Assembly: GCF_003946265.1 (NCBI RefSeq)
Contig: NZ_RHNO01000006.1
Span: 62,001-126,000, forward strand
Direction: 5' to 3'
Length of the DNA stretch: 64,000 bases
Source of the DNA: Levilactobacillus yonginensis
GTDB lineage: Bacteria; Bacillota; Bacilli; Lactobacillales; Lactobacillaceae
Of this stretch, positions 25,771 to 33,728 are shown in pieces. Both the position numbers and the translations under genes were made by a program. The notes under the pieces were generated by a model that saw nothing but the letters and a program-made list of their open reading frames with translations, searched no databases and was not told where the DNA came from. Within the stretch, counting starts at the first letter, position 1. Every line of letters starts with the position of its first letter.

Positions 25771-27105
25771 GTGATTCAGGTCAGTGCGTTGAGTTTTTCA
25801 CTATCAGAGTTTTCACTGGTCTTTTGGTTTGTTTACTTTCAATATTATTGGTTCCCCCAACTGCGGTTTAAAAAGAACTTTTCGTTGTACTGCGCGTTGG
25901 TGGCCGCGGGTTATACGTTGATTGATTTTATTAATCCATTTACTTTTAACAGCTCGCTGTTGGGTGCCCTTTCCGTGGTCATTATGTTGGGTGTCGAGCT
26001 GGGCCTGATTGGCTATCAACGGAAATGGGCGTACCTACCCGCGTTTATTGAAGTTTCCATTTTGGCGTATTTATTAATTGAATTCATTGATATGGTGGTC
26101 ATTGTGACCACGATTTATCTGACAAACATGGAATTTGCCACCAGCCTGTGGGGGACATTGTCTGAAATTGTGATTGATAATATTATCTTTGCATTGATCA
26201 TTATGGGGCTGTGGATGACCCGTGCCCCAATGGAAAATCTGATTGAATCCATGCTTGGTCGTTCGCTTGAGTACATGTTTTTGACGTTTATGGCGACTTT
26301 GGCGGTTGTGTACATTCTATTCGAATACTCCTTACAAATGCTGCAGCGGTCGGATCAATACCTGGTTTTTTTGGCGGGAATTGCTGGGACGTTGCTAGTG
26401 GGGTTGTCTCTGAGCACGTACATGTTGATGCAGACTCACTTGCAAGAGGAACACACGCAGCTTCAACGGCAACAACAGGCGTTTAGGGAGCAGTATACGA
26501 CCGAGTTGAATCGGCAAATGAGTGTGGTTAAGAAGTTTAGTCATGACTACCAGAATATGTTGCTGGGACTGGGGGGTTACCTGGAAGATCAAGACTATGA
26601 GGGGTTTCGCCAGCTATACATCGATATTCGCTCTGGTTGGGCGACCAGTAATGCGGCTGAGTTGACCATTGATGACTTGGAAAACGTGCCGGGGACCAGT
26701 CTACGTTTTCGGTTATATCACAACTACCTATTAGCAAGACGGGCGGGCGTTCAACTCTTCGTGAAGGTTTCAGACCCATTGACGGCAACCGTTGCCGCGC
26801 TTAAGCAAATGGGGACAGTGATTGATGAACTGACGCCGGAAATACTGCCGATCATTAAACAGGTGCCGCCAGCCATGATTACGCTGGAGCTGAGTGAGAC
26901 GTCGCGACTGTTACGGTTGCAGTTGACATTTCCGAGTCCGCCTAATGCACGAGTCGACGGTCACAACCGAATTATCTCTGACTTAGACACATTAGATTTT
27001 TCTAATGCATTGGGAATGATTCCCCAACAAGGAGCTAGCACATTACAACTGAAATTCCACTGGGGTCAGCTGATTGTGACATTGCCGAAGGGTTCTGGGC
27101 AATAG
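25771..27105 (+). CDS. AgrC-like protein with phospho-acceptor His but degenerate ATPase
   Basis: 444 aa, GTG start at 25771, 4 bp after the first kinase. The N-terminal ~215 residues are membrane spans. The dimerisation helix VVKKFSHDYQNMLLGLGGYL carries the canonical His258. The following domain aligns with the first kinase through GTSLRFRLYHNYLLARRAG, but the N box is replaced by VIDELTPEILP and no Gly-rich G box is present. ATP binding is therefore unlikely. It looks like the phospho-acceptor partner of the preceding kinase, relaying to the LytTR regulator. Paralogy of the two is clear from the matching helix. Ligand unknown. Confidence 0.85.
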   Translation: MIQVSALSFSLSEFSLVFWFVYFQYYWFPQLRFKKNFSLYCALVAAGYTLIDFINPFTFNSSLLGALSVVIMLGVELGLIGYQRKWAYLPAFIEVSILAYLLIEFIDMVVIVTTIYLTNMEFATSLWGTLSEIVIDNIIFALIIMGLWMTRAPMENLIESMLGRSLEYMFLTFMATLAVVYILFEYSLQMLQRSDQYLVFLAGIAGTLLVGLSLSTYMLMQTHLQEEHTQLQRQQQAFREQYTTELNRQMSVVKKFSHDYQNMLLGLGGYLEDQDYEGFRQLYIDIRSGWATSNAAELTIDDLENVPGTSLRFRLYHNYLLARRAGVQLFVKVSDPLTATVAALKQMGTVIDELTPEILPIIKQVPPAMITLELSETSRLLRLQLTFPSPPNARVDGHNRIISDLDTLDFSNALGMIPQQGASTLQLKFHWGQLIVTLPKGSGQ

Positions 27106-27182
27106 ACCGGGGCTTGGAGTATTCACAAAGTCCCACTGATGAATAGTTTATAGTTCGCCCCTAACAGTTGAAAATTATTTAC

Positions 27183-27196
27183 TGAAAACGCTTGCA
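27183..27196 (+). promoter_or_regulatory. cre box (CcpA site), perfect consensus
   Basis: TGAAAACGCTTGCA matches TGWAARCGYTWNCW at all 14 positions and overlaps the -35 of the promoter at 27192, a position expected for carbon-catabolite repression. Confidence 0.8.
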
Positions 27197-27219
27197 ATCT
27201 TATACCCATCTGATATACT
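27192..27219 (+). promoter_or_regulatory. Promoter of candidate small RNA
   Basis: TTGCAA, 16 bp, TATACT preceded by TG. The downstream 250 bp contain no convincing gene. Confidence 0.7.
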
Positions 27220-27225
27220 AAGACT

Positions 27226-27500
27226 TGTAATACCAATCAATCTTTCAGGGAAGTTGTAAAATAAAGTGATTTTATAAGTTCCCGACTTTGTGAAATAGCT
27301 CTCATTTAAAAGATAAGAGTTATCTTTACAGCACGATTAGTTTTCGTTAACTGAACGTGTTTGAATTGCTCAATAACTACATATTGAGATTAATAACTGA
27401 ATTCGAGTGAACAGCGTTTTCCTGACTACAAACTGTGATGATGTTGAATGCTCTAATGATGTTAGTGGGAGTCGGAGAGTGGTTACTCCGACTTTTTTTG
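27226..27500 (+). ncRNA. Candidate CcpA-regulated small RNA
   Basis: About 270 nt between the promoter at 27192 and the terminator at 27470. Near the 5' end GGGAAGTTGTAAAAT folds back on ATTTTATAAGTTCCC (27249-27284). No open frame has a ribosome site. With a perfect cre box on the promoter, transcription should fall when preferred sugar is present. Not matched to a known family; the ends are estimates. Confidence 0.6.
27470..27500 (+). terminator. Terminator of the candidate small RNA
   Basis: AGTCGGAG pairs with CTCCGACT and is followed by seven T. Confidence 0.88.
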
Positions 27501-27540
27501 TGTCTAAAATTAGTTTTCAAGCAGGGATGATGTTGTGCTC

Positions 27541-27727
27541 CGCCTCCGGCCGGCAGGGCGGGCGCCTGCTGTGGGGACCGCCTGCAGCCAAAGTACGGGC
27601 TTCCGGCGCGACTTGAAACCTCGGAAGTTCGCCGAGTTTCCAAGCTCGTCCCGTGGCGTAGACTCGGAAAGTCACCGAGTTAACGCCACCGACACAGCCG
27701 CCGCCCGCCCTGCCAACCTGCGGCTAC
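27541..27727 (-). repeat. Type-1 structured element, copy 5
   Basis: Minus-strand reading: GGCAGGGCGGGCGG..GGCTGTGTCGG closes with CCCCACAGCAGGCGCCCGCCC. Hairpin GTGGCGTTAACTCGG with CCGAGTCTACGCCAC, then GAGCTTGGAAACTCGG with CCGAGGTTTCAAGT. The closing stem differs from copy 9 but pairs fully. Confidence 0.88.
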
Positions 27728-27906
27728 AATTGTGGATAATTGATATGTAGGTTTTGAAAAAGCTGGGGGAACCACAGGGTGCTGGGTTAGGGATTTACCG
27801 GAAACAGTTGCAACGTACTATATAGTTTTGAATTGCCATTTGTAGGATAGTGGCCCATTGCTTGTATAATTTCGGACTGCCAGTAACTGAAAGTGAATCA
27901 AATATC

Positions 27907-27965
27907 AGCATCTAAAAAGGCGCGTGCCGCTAGGGGATTGAGACCCAGCGGCACGCGCCTTTTTT
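27907..27965. terminator. Bidirectional terminator of the 31-aa peptide gene
   Basis: AAAAAGGCGCGTGCCGCT pairs with AGCGGCACGCGCCTTTTTT, 18 bp. The minus-strand small gene ends inside its upstream T-run. Confidence 0.93.
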
Positions 27966-28059
27966 ACACAATATTCAGTAAATTCAAAATTCCCCAGACC
28001 AATAAGCTGGCTAGTAAAACCAATAGGATAAGGATTGCCCATTTCTGTGGCCAACGCAT
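27964..28059 (-). CDS. 31-aa single-span membrane peptide
   Basis: ATG at 28059 (a second in-frame ATG lies at 28062) 5 nt behind AGGGGGG. The protein begins MRWPQKWAILILLVLLAS, continues LLVWGILNLLNIV and ends at TAA 27964, directly on the terminator. A positively charged start followed by one hydrophobic helix suggests an inner-membrane micropeptide. Strong ribosome site and terminator support expression. Too short for automatic gene callers. Function unknown; a toxin-like or accessory role is possible. Confidence 0.7.
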   Translation of the reverse strand: MRWPQKWAILILLVLLASLLVWGILNLLNIV

Positions 28060-28156
28060 CATATCCCCCCCTAAGCCATTCAACTGATTTTAGTATACGG
28101 GATAAAAATGATTAACGGTTACAATCGTCTAAATCGTGGAAAAATTGACGATTACG

Positions 28157-29047
28157 CTAATTTGTGTGAAATGTGGCGAAATCAGCGGGTACGGGCGCCG
28201 TCACGGTGGTTAAGGAACCATCCAGTGTCCACGGCTGGGGGAAGTCTAAACGCCAACAGTGTAGCCGTAAACGGTCCTGACTGGGGTCTGCATAGAGGGG
28301 GTCGCCAACCAGTGGATGCCCGGCATTAGCTAAGTGGACTCGGAGTTGATGGGTCCGGCCAGTCTCTAGCCACAACTTGACTAGCGTGGCGCCAGGCTGG
28401 TGGTTGACGGCTTCGTAGTGGGTCACGGCGGGTTGCGCGTGGACACCATTGACTAGGCGCTTGCGTTTGTCATTGGGATCACGACCGATGGGACCGGTAA
28501 ACGTGCCCTGACCCTGTAAAGTCCCCCGAACCCAGGCCAAGTAGGTCCGCTGGACGCGCTTTTCAGCGATATTGCGCACCATCACGGGGACCACTGCGGG
28601 GGTCTTGGTCATTAGGAGGGCGCCGGTCGTTTCCTGATCGAGGCGGCTTAGAATGTAAGGACCTGGTTCGTCGGGACCCAAGTAGGCCGCCACGTGATTC
28701 AGCGTGGTACCACGTTCTGCTGGTTGATTGGGGTGGGTTTTACTGCCCCGGGTTTTGTTGATAACGAGCAGGTCGGCGGTTTCGTAGAGCACGCTGACGG
28801 TGGCCGCACTGTCAGGGAGCACATCGGGGAATGGTTCCTTGAAATCAGAGGGAACAAAGGTGAGCTGGACGGTTTCGCCAGCGTAAACGGGTTGATTCAT
28901 GGTCCGGTAGCTGCCATTAACCAACACACGCTGGTGAATACGTAGGTCGTGGACGAGATGACTAGGGAGTAACCAGGCCGTCAATAATGCTCTGAGCGGC
29001 ATGGGTGCTTGGGTTGCGGGGATAGTTTGAGTATAGGTCCATTGCAT
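28157..29047 (-). CDS. RluA/RluD-family pseudouridine synthase
   Basis: 296 aa from ATG 29047 with AAAGGAG upstream; upstream in-frame codons lack a ribosome site. An S4-like N-terminus is weak. The catalytic block PYILSRLDQETTGALLMTK holds the nucleophile Asp of the RLD motif; VNKTRGSKTHPNQP precedes it, and LVKLWLETGRTHQLRVHLANAGHPLVGDPLY is the family's last block. Modifies uridines in rRNA or tRNA; the site is not predictable by eye. Confidence 0.9.
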   Translation of the reverse strand: MQWTYTQTIPATQAPMPLRALLTAWLLPSHLVHDLRIHQRVLVNGSYRTMNQPVYAGETVQLTFVPSDFKEPFPDVLPDSAATVSVLYETADLLVINKTRGSKTHPNQPAERGTTLNHVAAYLGPDEPGPYILSRLDQETTGALLMTKTPAVVPVMVRNIAEKRVQRTYLAWVRGTLQGQGTFTGPIGRDPNDKRKRLVNGVHAQPAVTHYEAVNHQPGATLVKLWLETGRTHQLRVHLANAGHPLVGDPLYADPSQDRLRLHCWRLDFPQPWTLDGSLTTVTAPVPADFATFHTN

Positions 29048-29285
29048 GGTGGCGCTCCTTTCCGTGACAGGGGAATTCCGAATCACAAGCTGGTGGACAA
29101 TTGAACGATGAAAGCTTTTAAAGGTTGGTAACACAGTGTAACCGGCCGCCTTATTGGCTGCTAGATATGGTCTCAGGCGACCTCTCGGTTTACACAGAAA
29201 TTTTCTGCAGACTAAAATTGCAGTCAGCCCATCATGAGGAATATGAATAAATCCGTCGTCGGTTATTATGTTAAACGGCAATCAG

Positions 29286-29463
29286 AGCCGGAGGAGGTCA
29301 GGGATGTAGCCGGCCGTGACGGTGGTGTTAACTGGTGTTTTGTGCCAGTTTACAGCACGGGCGACTTTGGAGACACGGGGTCTTCGTGGCTTCAAATCGA
29401 GCGAGAAGCCCGCTCTTTGGCTGAAGCGTCCCCACGGCAGGCGGAATCCCTGGCCGCCGGAGT
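29286..29463 (+). repeat. Type-1 structured element, copy 6
   Basis: Starts AGCCGGAGGAGGTCAGGGATG and ends ATCCCTGGCCGCCGGAG. Hairpin GTGGTGTTAACTGG with CCAGTTTACAGCAC; second GACTTTGGAGACACG with CGTGGCTTCAAATCGAG. Confidence 0.85.
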
Positions 29464-29498
29464 GCAGCCAATGTATCATTCAACCTTTAGTGGGCAAC

Positions 29499-29529
29499 AA
29501 AAAGAGTTTGGAACAATTGTCCCAAACCC
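29499..29529 (-). terminator. Terminator of the usp gene
   Basis: Minus strand: GTTTGGGAC pairs with GTTCCAAAC across AATT, then five T. Confidence 0.8.
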
Positions 29530-29554
29530 TCACATTAACATTATCTAGAATCGT

Positions 29555-30001
29555 TTATTCTGGCTTAACGATCAGCACGTCGCAGATAGCGGAACGGCTG
29601 ACGTAGTTGGTAACTGAACCAACCATCAAGCGTTCAACGGCCGTTAAACCAGTTGAACCGATGATAATCAGTTCCGTCTTGTGGTCAGCTGGGAATTCAC
29701 GCGCAATGACGGGTTTTGGATTCCCAAAACGAACGTGAATGCTGACGTCAGGGACACCGGCGTCGATAGCTTGTTGCTTCAAGGCATCGAGACGATCTTG
29801 GACGTCTTGAGAAAGCTTGTAAATGACGTCACCACTGACGGCACCACCATAGGTATCACTGAACTGGTTAACTTCCAGTACGTTTAAAATATCAAGATGA
29901 GTGTTGTTACGCTTAGCAACTTCAATCGCTTTGTCTAAGACTGGTTGGGTTGCTTTAGAACCATCAACTGGAACCAGAATGTTCTTGTATTGTTGTAACA
30001 T
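29555..30001 (-). CDS. Universal stress protein (UspA family)
   Basis: 148 aa from ATG 30001 behind AAGGGGTGG. Single Usp domain: KNILVPVDGSKATQPVLDKAI at the start with the nucleotide-contacting Asp, and the ATP-binding motif GSTGLTAVERLMVGSVTNYV near residue 115, so likely the ATP-binding subclass. Cytoplasmic, induced by stress or growth arrest in many bacteria. Monocistronic with its own terminator. Confidence 0.93.
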   Translation of the reverse strand: MLQQYKNILVPVDGSKATQPVLDKAIEVAKRNNTHLDILNVLEVNQFSDTYGGAVSGDVIYKLSQDVQDRLDALKQQAIDAGVPDVSIHVRFGNPKPVIAREFPADHKTELIIIGSTGLTAVERLMVGSVTNYVSRSAICDVLIVKPE

Positions 30002-30256
30002 ATGCAATGCCACCCCTTCACGATGCATCTTATACTTTACCTATACTATATCATTTATTCCCCAGCATGTAAGCACTTAATTCAACGGTGAACATTGAAA
30101 AAACGTGAAAAGGCCGCCATTTAGGGCGTTCTCTGATTTCAAAAATTCGGTTGAAATATTCATAGGTTGGATGAATAAATAAATATTCCGGTTTTGATCC
30201 GCCGGGTTTGGCAAGTTTGGATAGAGAATGGGTGGCCTACATGGCCAGCAATCGGG

Positions 30257-31231
30257 CTACCCAGTGGTCGATTCAGTTCCTGGCATGACCATGAGGGCGG
30301 TCTCGGCGATCCCGTACTTTTGGGTCATCAAGGTATTTATGGTCTGGGTCAGCTGGTAAATGGTGGCAGCAGTCATTTGAGGGTCGACGGCAATAGTCAC
30401 GCTGACCATCACTAAATTCCCGTCGTAGTAGGCCTTGAGAAAAACAATGCGTTGGACCTGGGGAAGCTGGGCAATCGTCTGACAATACTGTTGTTCTAAC
30501 TGAGGGTCAAAGTAATCGACCAGTTTAAGGCTACAATTTCGAAATATCTGAATCCCCGTGTAGAGGATGTAGATGCCTAGCAGCAAGCTGGCCAGGCCGT
30601 CGATCCAGGCCCAATGTAGCCAGCTAACGCCCAGGATAGTCAGCACGGTCACGAGGCTAGTGAGGGCATCCGTGTAGGTGTCCTGAGCGGCCGCAGTCAA
30701 CGCGGTATTTTGGAGGCGCTGGGCCCAGCGATGATTGGCCCGCCATAGCAGCAGAAGCACGCCACTAGAGATGAGGGCGGCAATGCCAGCTGTATTGGGT
30801 TGCAAGTGATAACTAGGGTGCAAAATCAGCGTTCTGCTAGCCTTATAGATAATGTCGGCAGCAATGATAACCATGACTAGGCCGGCCGTTAACGTGTAGA
30901 GGGTTTCGAAACGAAAGCGAGATTGTTGGGTACGGGGGCCTACGTGCTCCTGTTCTGTGACGGCAATGGGCGCGCCCCAAAGGTCGTCATCTCTGGTTTT
31001 ACTGGCAATGTAAAGACCAGTCATGAGCAGGCTAGTCGAAAAAATACCGGATAAGTTGTTGAACGCATCTGCCCGGAGAACCTGTGAATGACTCCAAGTG
31101 GCGGCGAGGTCCTCTACCAAAAACAAGCCTAAGTAGGTGGCGACATTTTCCCACAAGTGTCCGTAGGCTAGTCGGAGGTCGTGGACCACGGCGTGTTGCA
31201 CCCGATTCCAATCATTAGCGGATTGATTCAT
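30257..31231 (-). CDS. Cation diffusion facilitator (CDF) transporter
   Basis: 324 aa, ATG at 31231 behind TGGAGG. About six spans; metal-site motifs LRADAFNNLSG in the second span and DTYTDALTSLV in the fifth correspond to the paired Asp sites of CDF exporters, though one Asp of the first is Asn. The C-terminal ~90 residues form the cytoplasmic dimer domain, with LVDYFDPQLEQQYCQTI and VMVSVTIAVDPQ. Probably exports Mn, Zn or another divalent metal. Lies 21 bp after the CPBP pseudogene region. Confidence 0.87.
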   Translation of the reverse strand: MNQSANDWNRVQHAVVHDLRLAYGHLWENVATYLGLFLVEDLAATWSHSQVLRADAFNNLSGIFSTSLLMTGLYIASKTRDDDLWGAPIAVTEQEHVGPRTQQSRFRFETLYTLTAGLVMVIIAADIIYKASRTLILHPSYHLQPNTAGIAALISSGVLLLLWRANHRWAQRLQNTALTAAAQDTYTDALTSLVTVLTILGVSWLHWAWIDGLASLLLGIYILYTGIQIFRNCSLKLVDYFDPQLEQQYCQTIAQLPQVQRIVFLKAYYDGNLVMVSVTIAVDPQMTAATIYQLTQTINTLMTQKYGIAETALMVMPGTESTTG

Positions 31232-31252
31232 CTCATCGCCTCCAGCTGGTTA

Positions 31253-32001
31253 TTAAGCCAAGTGAAATTTTTGCTGAATATCAAAGCGTTCCTCTGGGCG
31301 CAGCAACCAAGCGGTCGTGACGATTGCAATCACAAGTTCACCGCCACTGACAGCTATCTGGATACCGTAGTGGATGGGACCTGAGCTTGAGAGGGAGCCA
31401 GACGCCGCCAAAATCAAAAAGTCGTTTAGAAAGTGTCCCGCGATTGGCCACCAGAGACTGTCGGTTCGTAGGTAAACTGCAGCGAATAGCAGGCCAATTG
31501 CTAAGGCACTAGTGGCCTGGAATCCAGTTGATAGCAGTGATTGGTGGGTGAGGTTTAGAAGGTGACTCAGACTGAAAAGTAGGCTGCTAACAAAGGTGAT
31601 GGTCAGTAAATGGCGGGTTCCCCAGATGCGTAAGAGGCCACCCAACACGATGCCACGGAAGAAAATTTCTTCGTACGCGGCAATGCTGAGGCCGGTGCAA
31701 TTGCTTGTAACGCTTGCCTGGCGGGGAGTGGCCCCACGGTCGAAACGCCCATCAGAATTAAGAGCACGTAGATAACTGGTACGATGCTCACCCAGAGCTG
31801 ATGCGAAAAAGTAAAGGGTGATTTGAACTTGAGTGGGGCGTGGATAATGGTGTGGTTGATAACCAGTATGACGAGCAACAAGGTTAGGTCGGTGACTAGA
31901 ATGCGGTTAGCAGCGGTTAGCGGTAAATGGCTAATCGGCAGCATGAGTACCAGCATGAACACCCAGAAGAGACCAATGATCCCAGTTTTACGAAGCTTCA
32001 T
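31253..32001 (-). pseudogene. CPBP (CAAX/bacteriocin-immunity type) membrane protease, frameshifted
   Basis: The N-terminal part starts at ATG 32001 (AAGGGGGG upstream) and reads MKLRKTGIIGLFWVFML, ending in frame near 31603. The C-terminal part in another frame reads IAAYEEIFFRGIVLGGLLRI and later FSLSHLLNL and IAGHFLNDFL, the EExxxR, HxxxN-type motifs of CPBP proteases. The two frames switch near 31690-31710. Joined, they make a normal ~248-residue protein. So this is a recent single-base frameshift or a sequence error. CPBP proteins act in the membrane, often in peptide self-immunity. Confidence 0.8.
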
Positions 32002-32244
32002 ACGATTCCCCCCTTTGGTGACCATCATTCTAGTCGCAAAGTGCTTAAACCGTTGCGTGAATGGTCACAAAGCGAGGAGTAATGGTGGTCACGTGACAAA
32101 CGGTTATGTGGATATTAGGAAATAAATTTATGATCGATGGGTGATTCTTTGGGAGGACTCGGCTAGGCTAGTGTGCATGCCGATGGGGCAGGATTATTTG
32201 ATATAAGTGCCTTTATTTCAGAGGGCTGGCGGCTGTCAAAACGT

Positions 32245-32273
32245 TTGGCACGGGTGTTATTAGCGGGTATAGT
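32245..32273 (+). promoter_or_regulatory. Promoter of the 32340 secreted protein
   Basis: TTGGCA, 17 bp, TATAGT, ~67 bp before the ATG. The rest of 32002-32339 shows nothing further. Confidence 0.6.
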
Positions 32274-32339
32274 ACGACGTAACTACGGGACGCTCTGGGG
32301 AGAACTGCCTGCAGAATTAGGCAAAAGTGGGGCGGCAAT

Positions 32340-33158
32340 ATGAAACCAATTATTCAGGGGTTTTTGATTTTGGTAGTGGCTATTGGTGCTTGGGTTGGGG
32401 GCAATCATCAGGCCTTGGCAAATAGTCAGTATTCTGCGACACGGTCGCGGTCAGTGCGGTTAGTTTGGCGTCGAAGTATGGGGCGGCACGCCCTAGTGGC
32501 CACCCAGGGTGCCCGTTATTCGCGGCACTTAGGCGTTCGGTACAGCAACAATGACGTGACGCTCAACGTCGTTTGGTACACGGATGCTCATGAAAAATTG
32601 TATGAAAAGGACAAGCATAAAAATGCTATTTACTATCACGTTAAAAGTGCAGATGGGACGCTGAGTGGCTGGATCTGGCGGGGATATTTAAAATCAGCCA
32701 CCAAACATTCAGCAAGCACGATCACTGGACCAGTGACGGTGGATAATCTGGATTGGACTAAGACGCGGGCCTCTAAACGGGAAGCCCAGATGATGCAATT
32801 ATTCCCGGGAGCCACGTATGATGCGAGTGTTTTTCAAGCGGCAGATACGATACTGACGATCGATGATGCGCCAGACGTCGCCGATGCAATGACCGAGATG
32901 GGCACTCAAAAATTCTTGGATTTTTACAAGGTGAGCTATCGGCAGTTTAAACGAATTAATTTTGTGGCGAAGGATCCGGACAGTGTTGCCAGTATTGCGC
33001 AGGGCTTGTCAGCAGCGGGATATAGCCAAACTGCACGTAAGCAATTTGCCGGTTGGCATATCGGTGGGAGTTTAATTGGACCGGATGATGGCAATGACGA
33101 TAATATTTTAGAGGGCACCGTGCCGGGAGAGGGTTACCTCATACTGGTGAAGAAATAG
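32340..33158 (+). CDS. Secreted protein with SH3-like GW domain, paralogue of 2149
   Basis: 272 aa from ATG 32340. Signal peptide of ~27 residues ending ALA. The following region has RSVRLVWRRSMGRHAL, ARYSRHLGVRYSNND, TDAHEKLYEKDKHK, AIYYHVKSADG and GWIWRGYLKS, matching the paralogue at 2149 almost word for word. The C-terminal half differs more but both end with a GWHIG-containing region (FAGWHIGGSL here, FKGWHIGVAT there), so both halves are related. Likely exported to the wall; role unknown. Confidence 0.7.
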   Translation: MKPIIQGFLILVVAIGAWVGGNHQALANSQYSATRSRSVRLVWRRSMGRHALVATQGARYSRHLGVRYSNNDVTLNVVWYTDAHEKLYEKDKHKNAIYYHVKSADGTLSGWIWRGYLKSATKHSASTITGPVTVDNLDWTKTRASKREAQMMQLFPGATYDASVFQAADTILTIDDAPDVADAMTEMGTQKFLDFYKVSYRQFKRINFVAKDPDSVASIAQGLSAAGYSQTARKQFAGWHIGGSLIGPDDGNDDNILEGTVPGEGYLILVKK

Positions 33159-33260
33159 CGGCGTTAGATATTGCAAAATAAATATTGAGATGTTGGAACG
33201 TTGACCATTTTTAGGGTAATTAATGAATGGCTTACCGGGAAATGGGGAGTCGAACAGGTA

Positions 33261-33295
33261 GTTGAAAAATAAGCCTGTTAATTTCAACACTTTTT
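33261..33295 (+). terminator. Possible terminator of the 32340 gene
   Basis: GTTGAAA with TTTCAAC then ACTTTTT. Short stem. Confidence 0.4.
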
Positions 33296-33379
33296 CCGCG
33301 AGGTGACGGGGTTGGCAAGGCCTGGACCTTCCGGTATAGTACGGGTTACCCACCTAAAGAGATTCACTTCCTTCCAAAC

Positions 33380-33415
33380 AAAAAGCCGACGAATCAGAAA
33401 CGATTCGTCGGCTTT
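33380..33415. terminator. Terminator of the opp operon (bidirectional)
   Basis: AAGCCGACGAATC pairs with GATTCGTCGGCTT; T-run on the minus strand. Lies 310 bp after the oppA stop with a repeat element between. Confidence 0.88.
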
Positions 33416-33444
33416 AGTGGGTTTTTACTGAAAATATATGATGG

Positions 33445-33638
33445 GTTGTCTCCGGTTGCCGGGGCGAGACTCTGCTGTGGGGACCACCTGCGGCCTGAGA
33501 ACCGGTCCTCCGGTTCGACTTGGAACCACACCTAGACCGCGTGTTTCCAAGCTCGTCCCATGGTGTAGATCCGGGGCAGAGCACCCGAACCAACGCCATC
33601 GACACAGCTGATCCTCGCCCCGACAACCTCCAACGTTA
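33445..33638 (-). repeat. Type-1 structured element, copy 7
   Basis: Minus strand: GTCGGGGCGAGGATCAGCTGTG closes with CCCCACAGCAGAGTCTCGCCCCGGC. Inner hairpins ATGGCGTTGGTTCGGG with CCCCGGATCTACACCAT and GAGCTTGGAAACACGCGG with a CCGCGTGTTTCC-type partner. Inside the oppA 3' UTR. Confidence 0.87.
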
Positions 33639-33728
33639 GATATTTTCAGTGAAGTTGGTTGTGTTGAAGCTTGAGATGTTTATCTCAGATAAGCAGAATC
33701 CCTGATTACCATACAAATTAATGTTCAG

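Noticed and set aside
27442-27534. 30-codon hydrophobic frame overlapping the sRNA terminator
   Set aside because: No ribosome site, overlaps the hairpin; likely coincidence.
27407-27616. Frames running through the small-RNA terminator and into the repeat
   Set aside because: No ribosome site, and they read through a strong terminator hairpin.
27541-27750. Open frames inside the GC-rich repeats
   Set aside because: They arise from GC richness; frame is not kept between copies while base pairing is.
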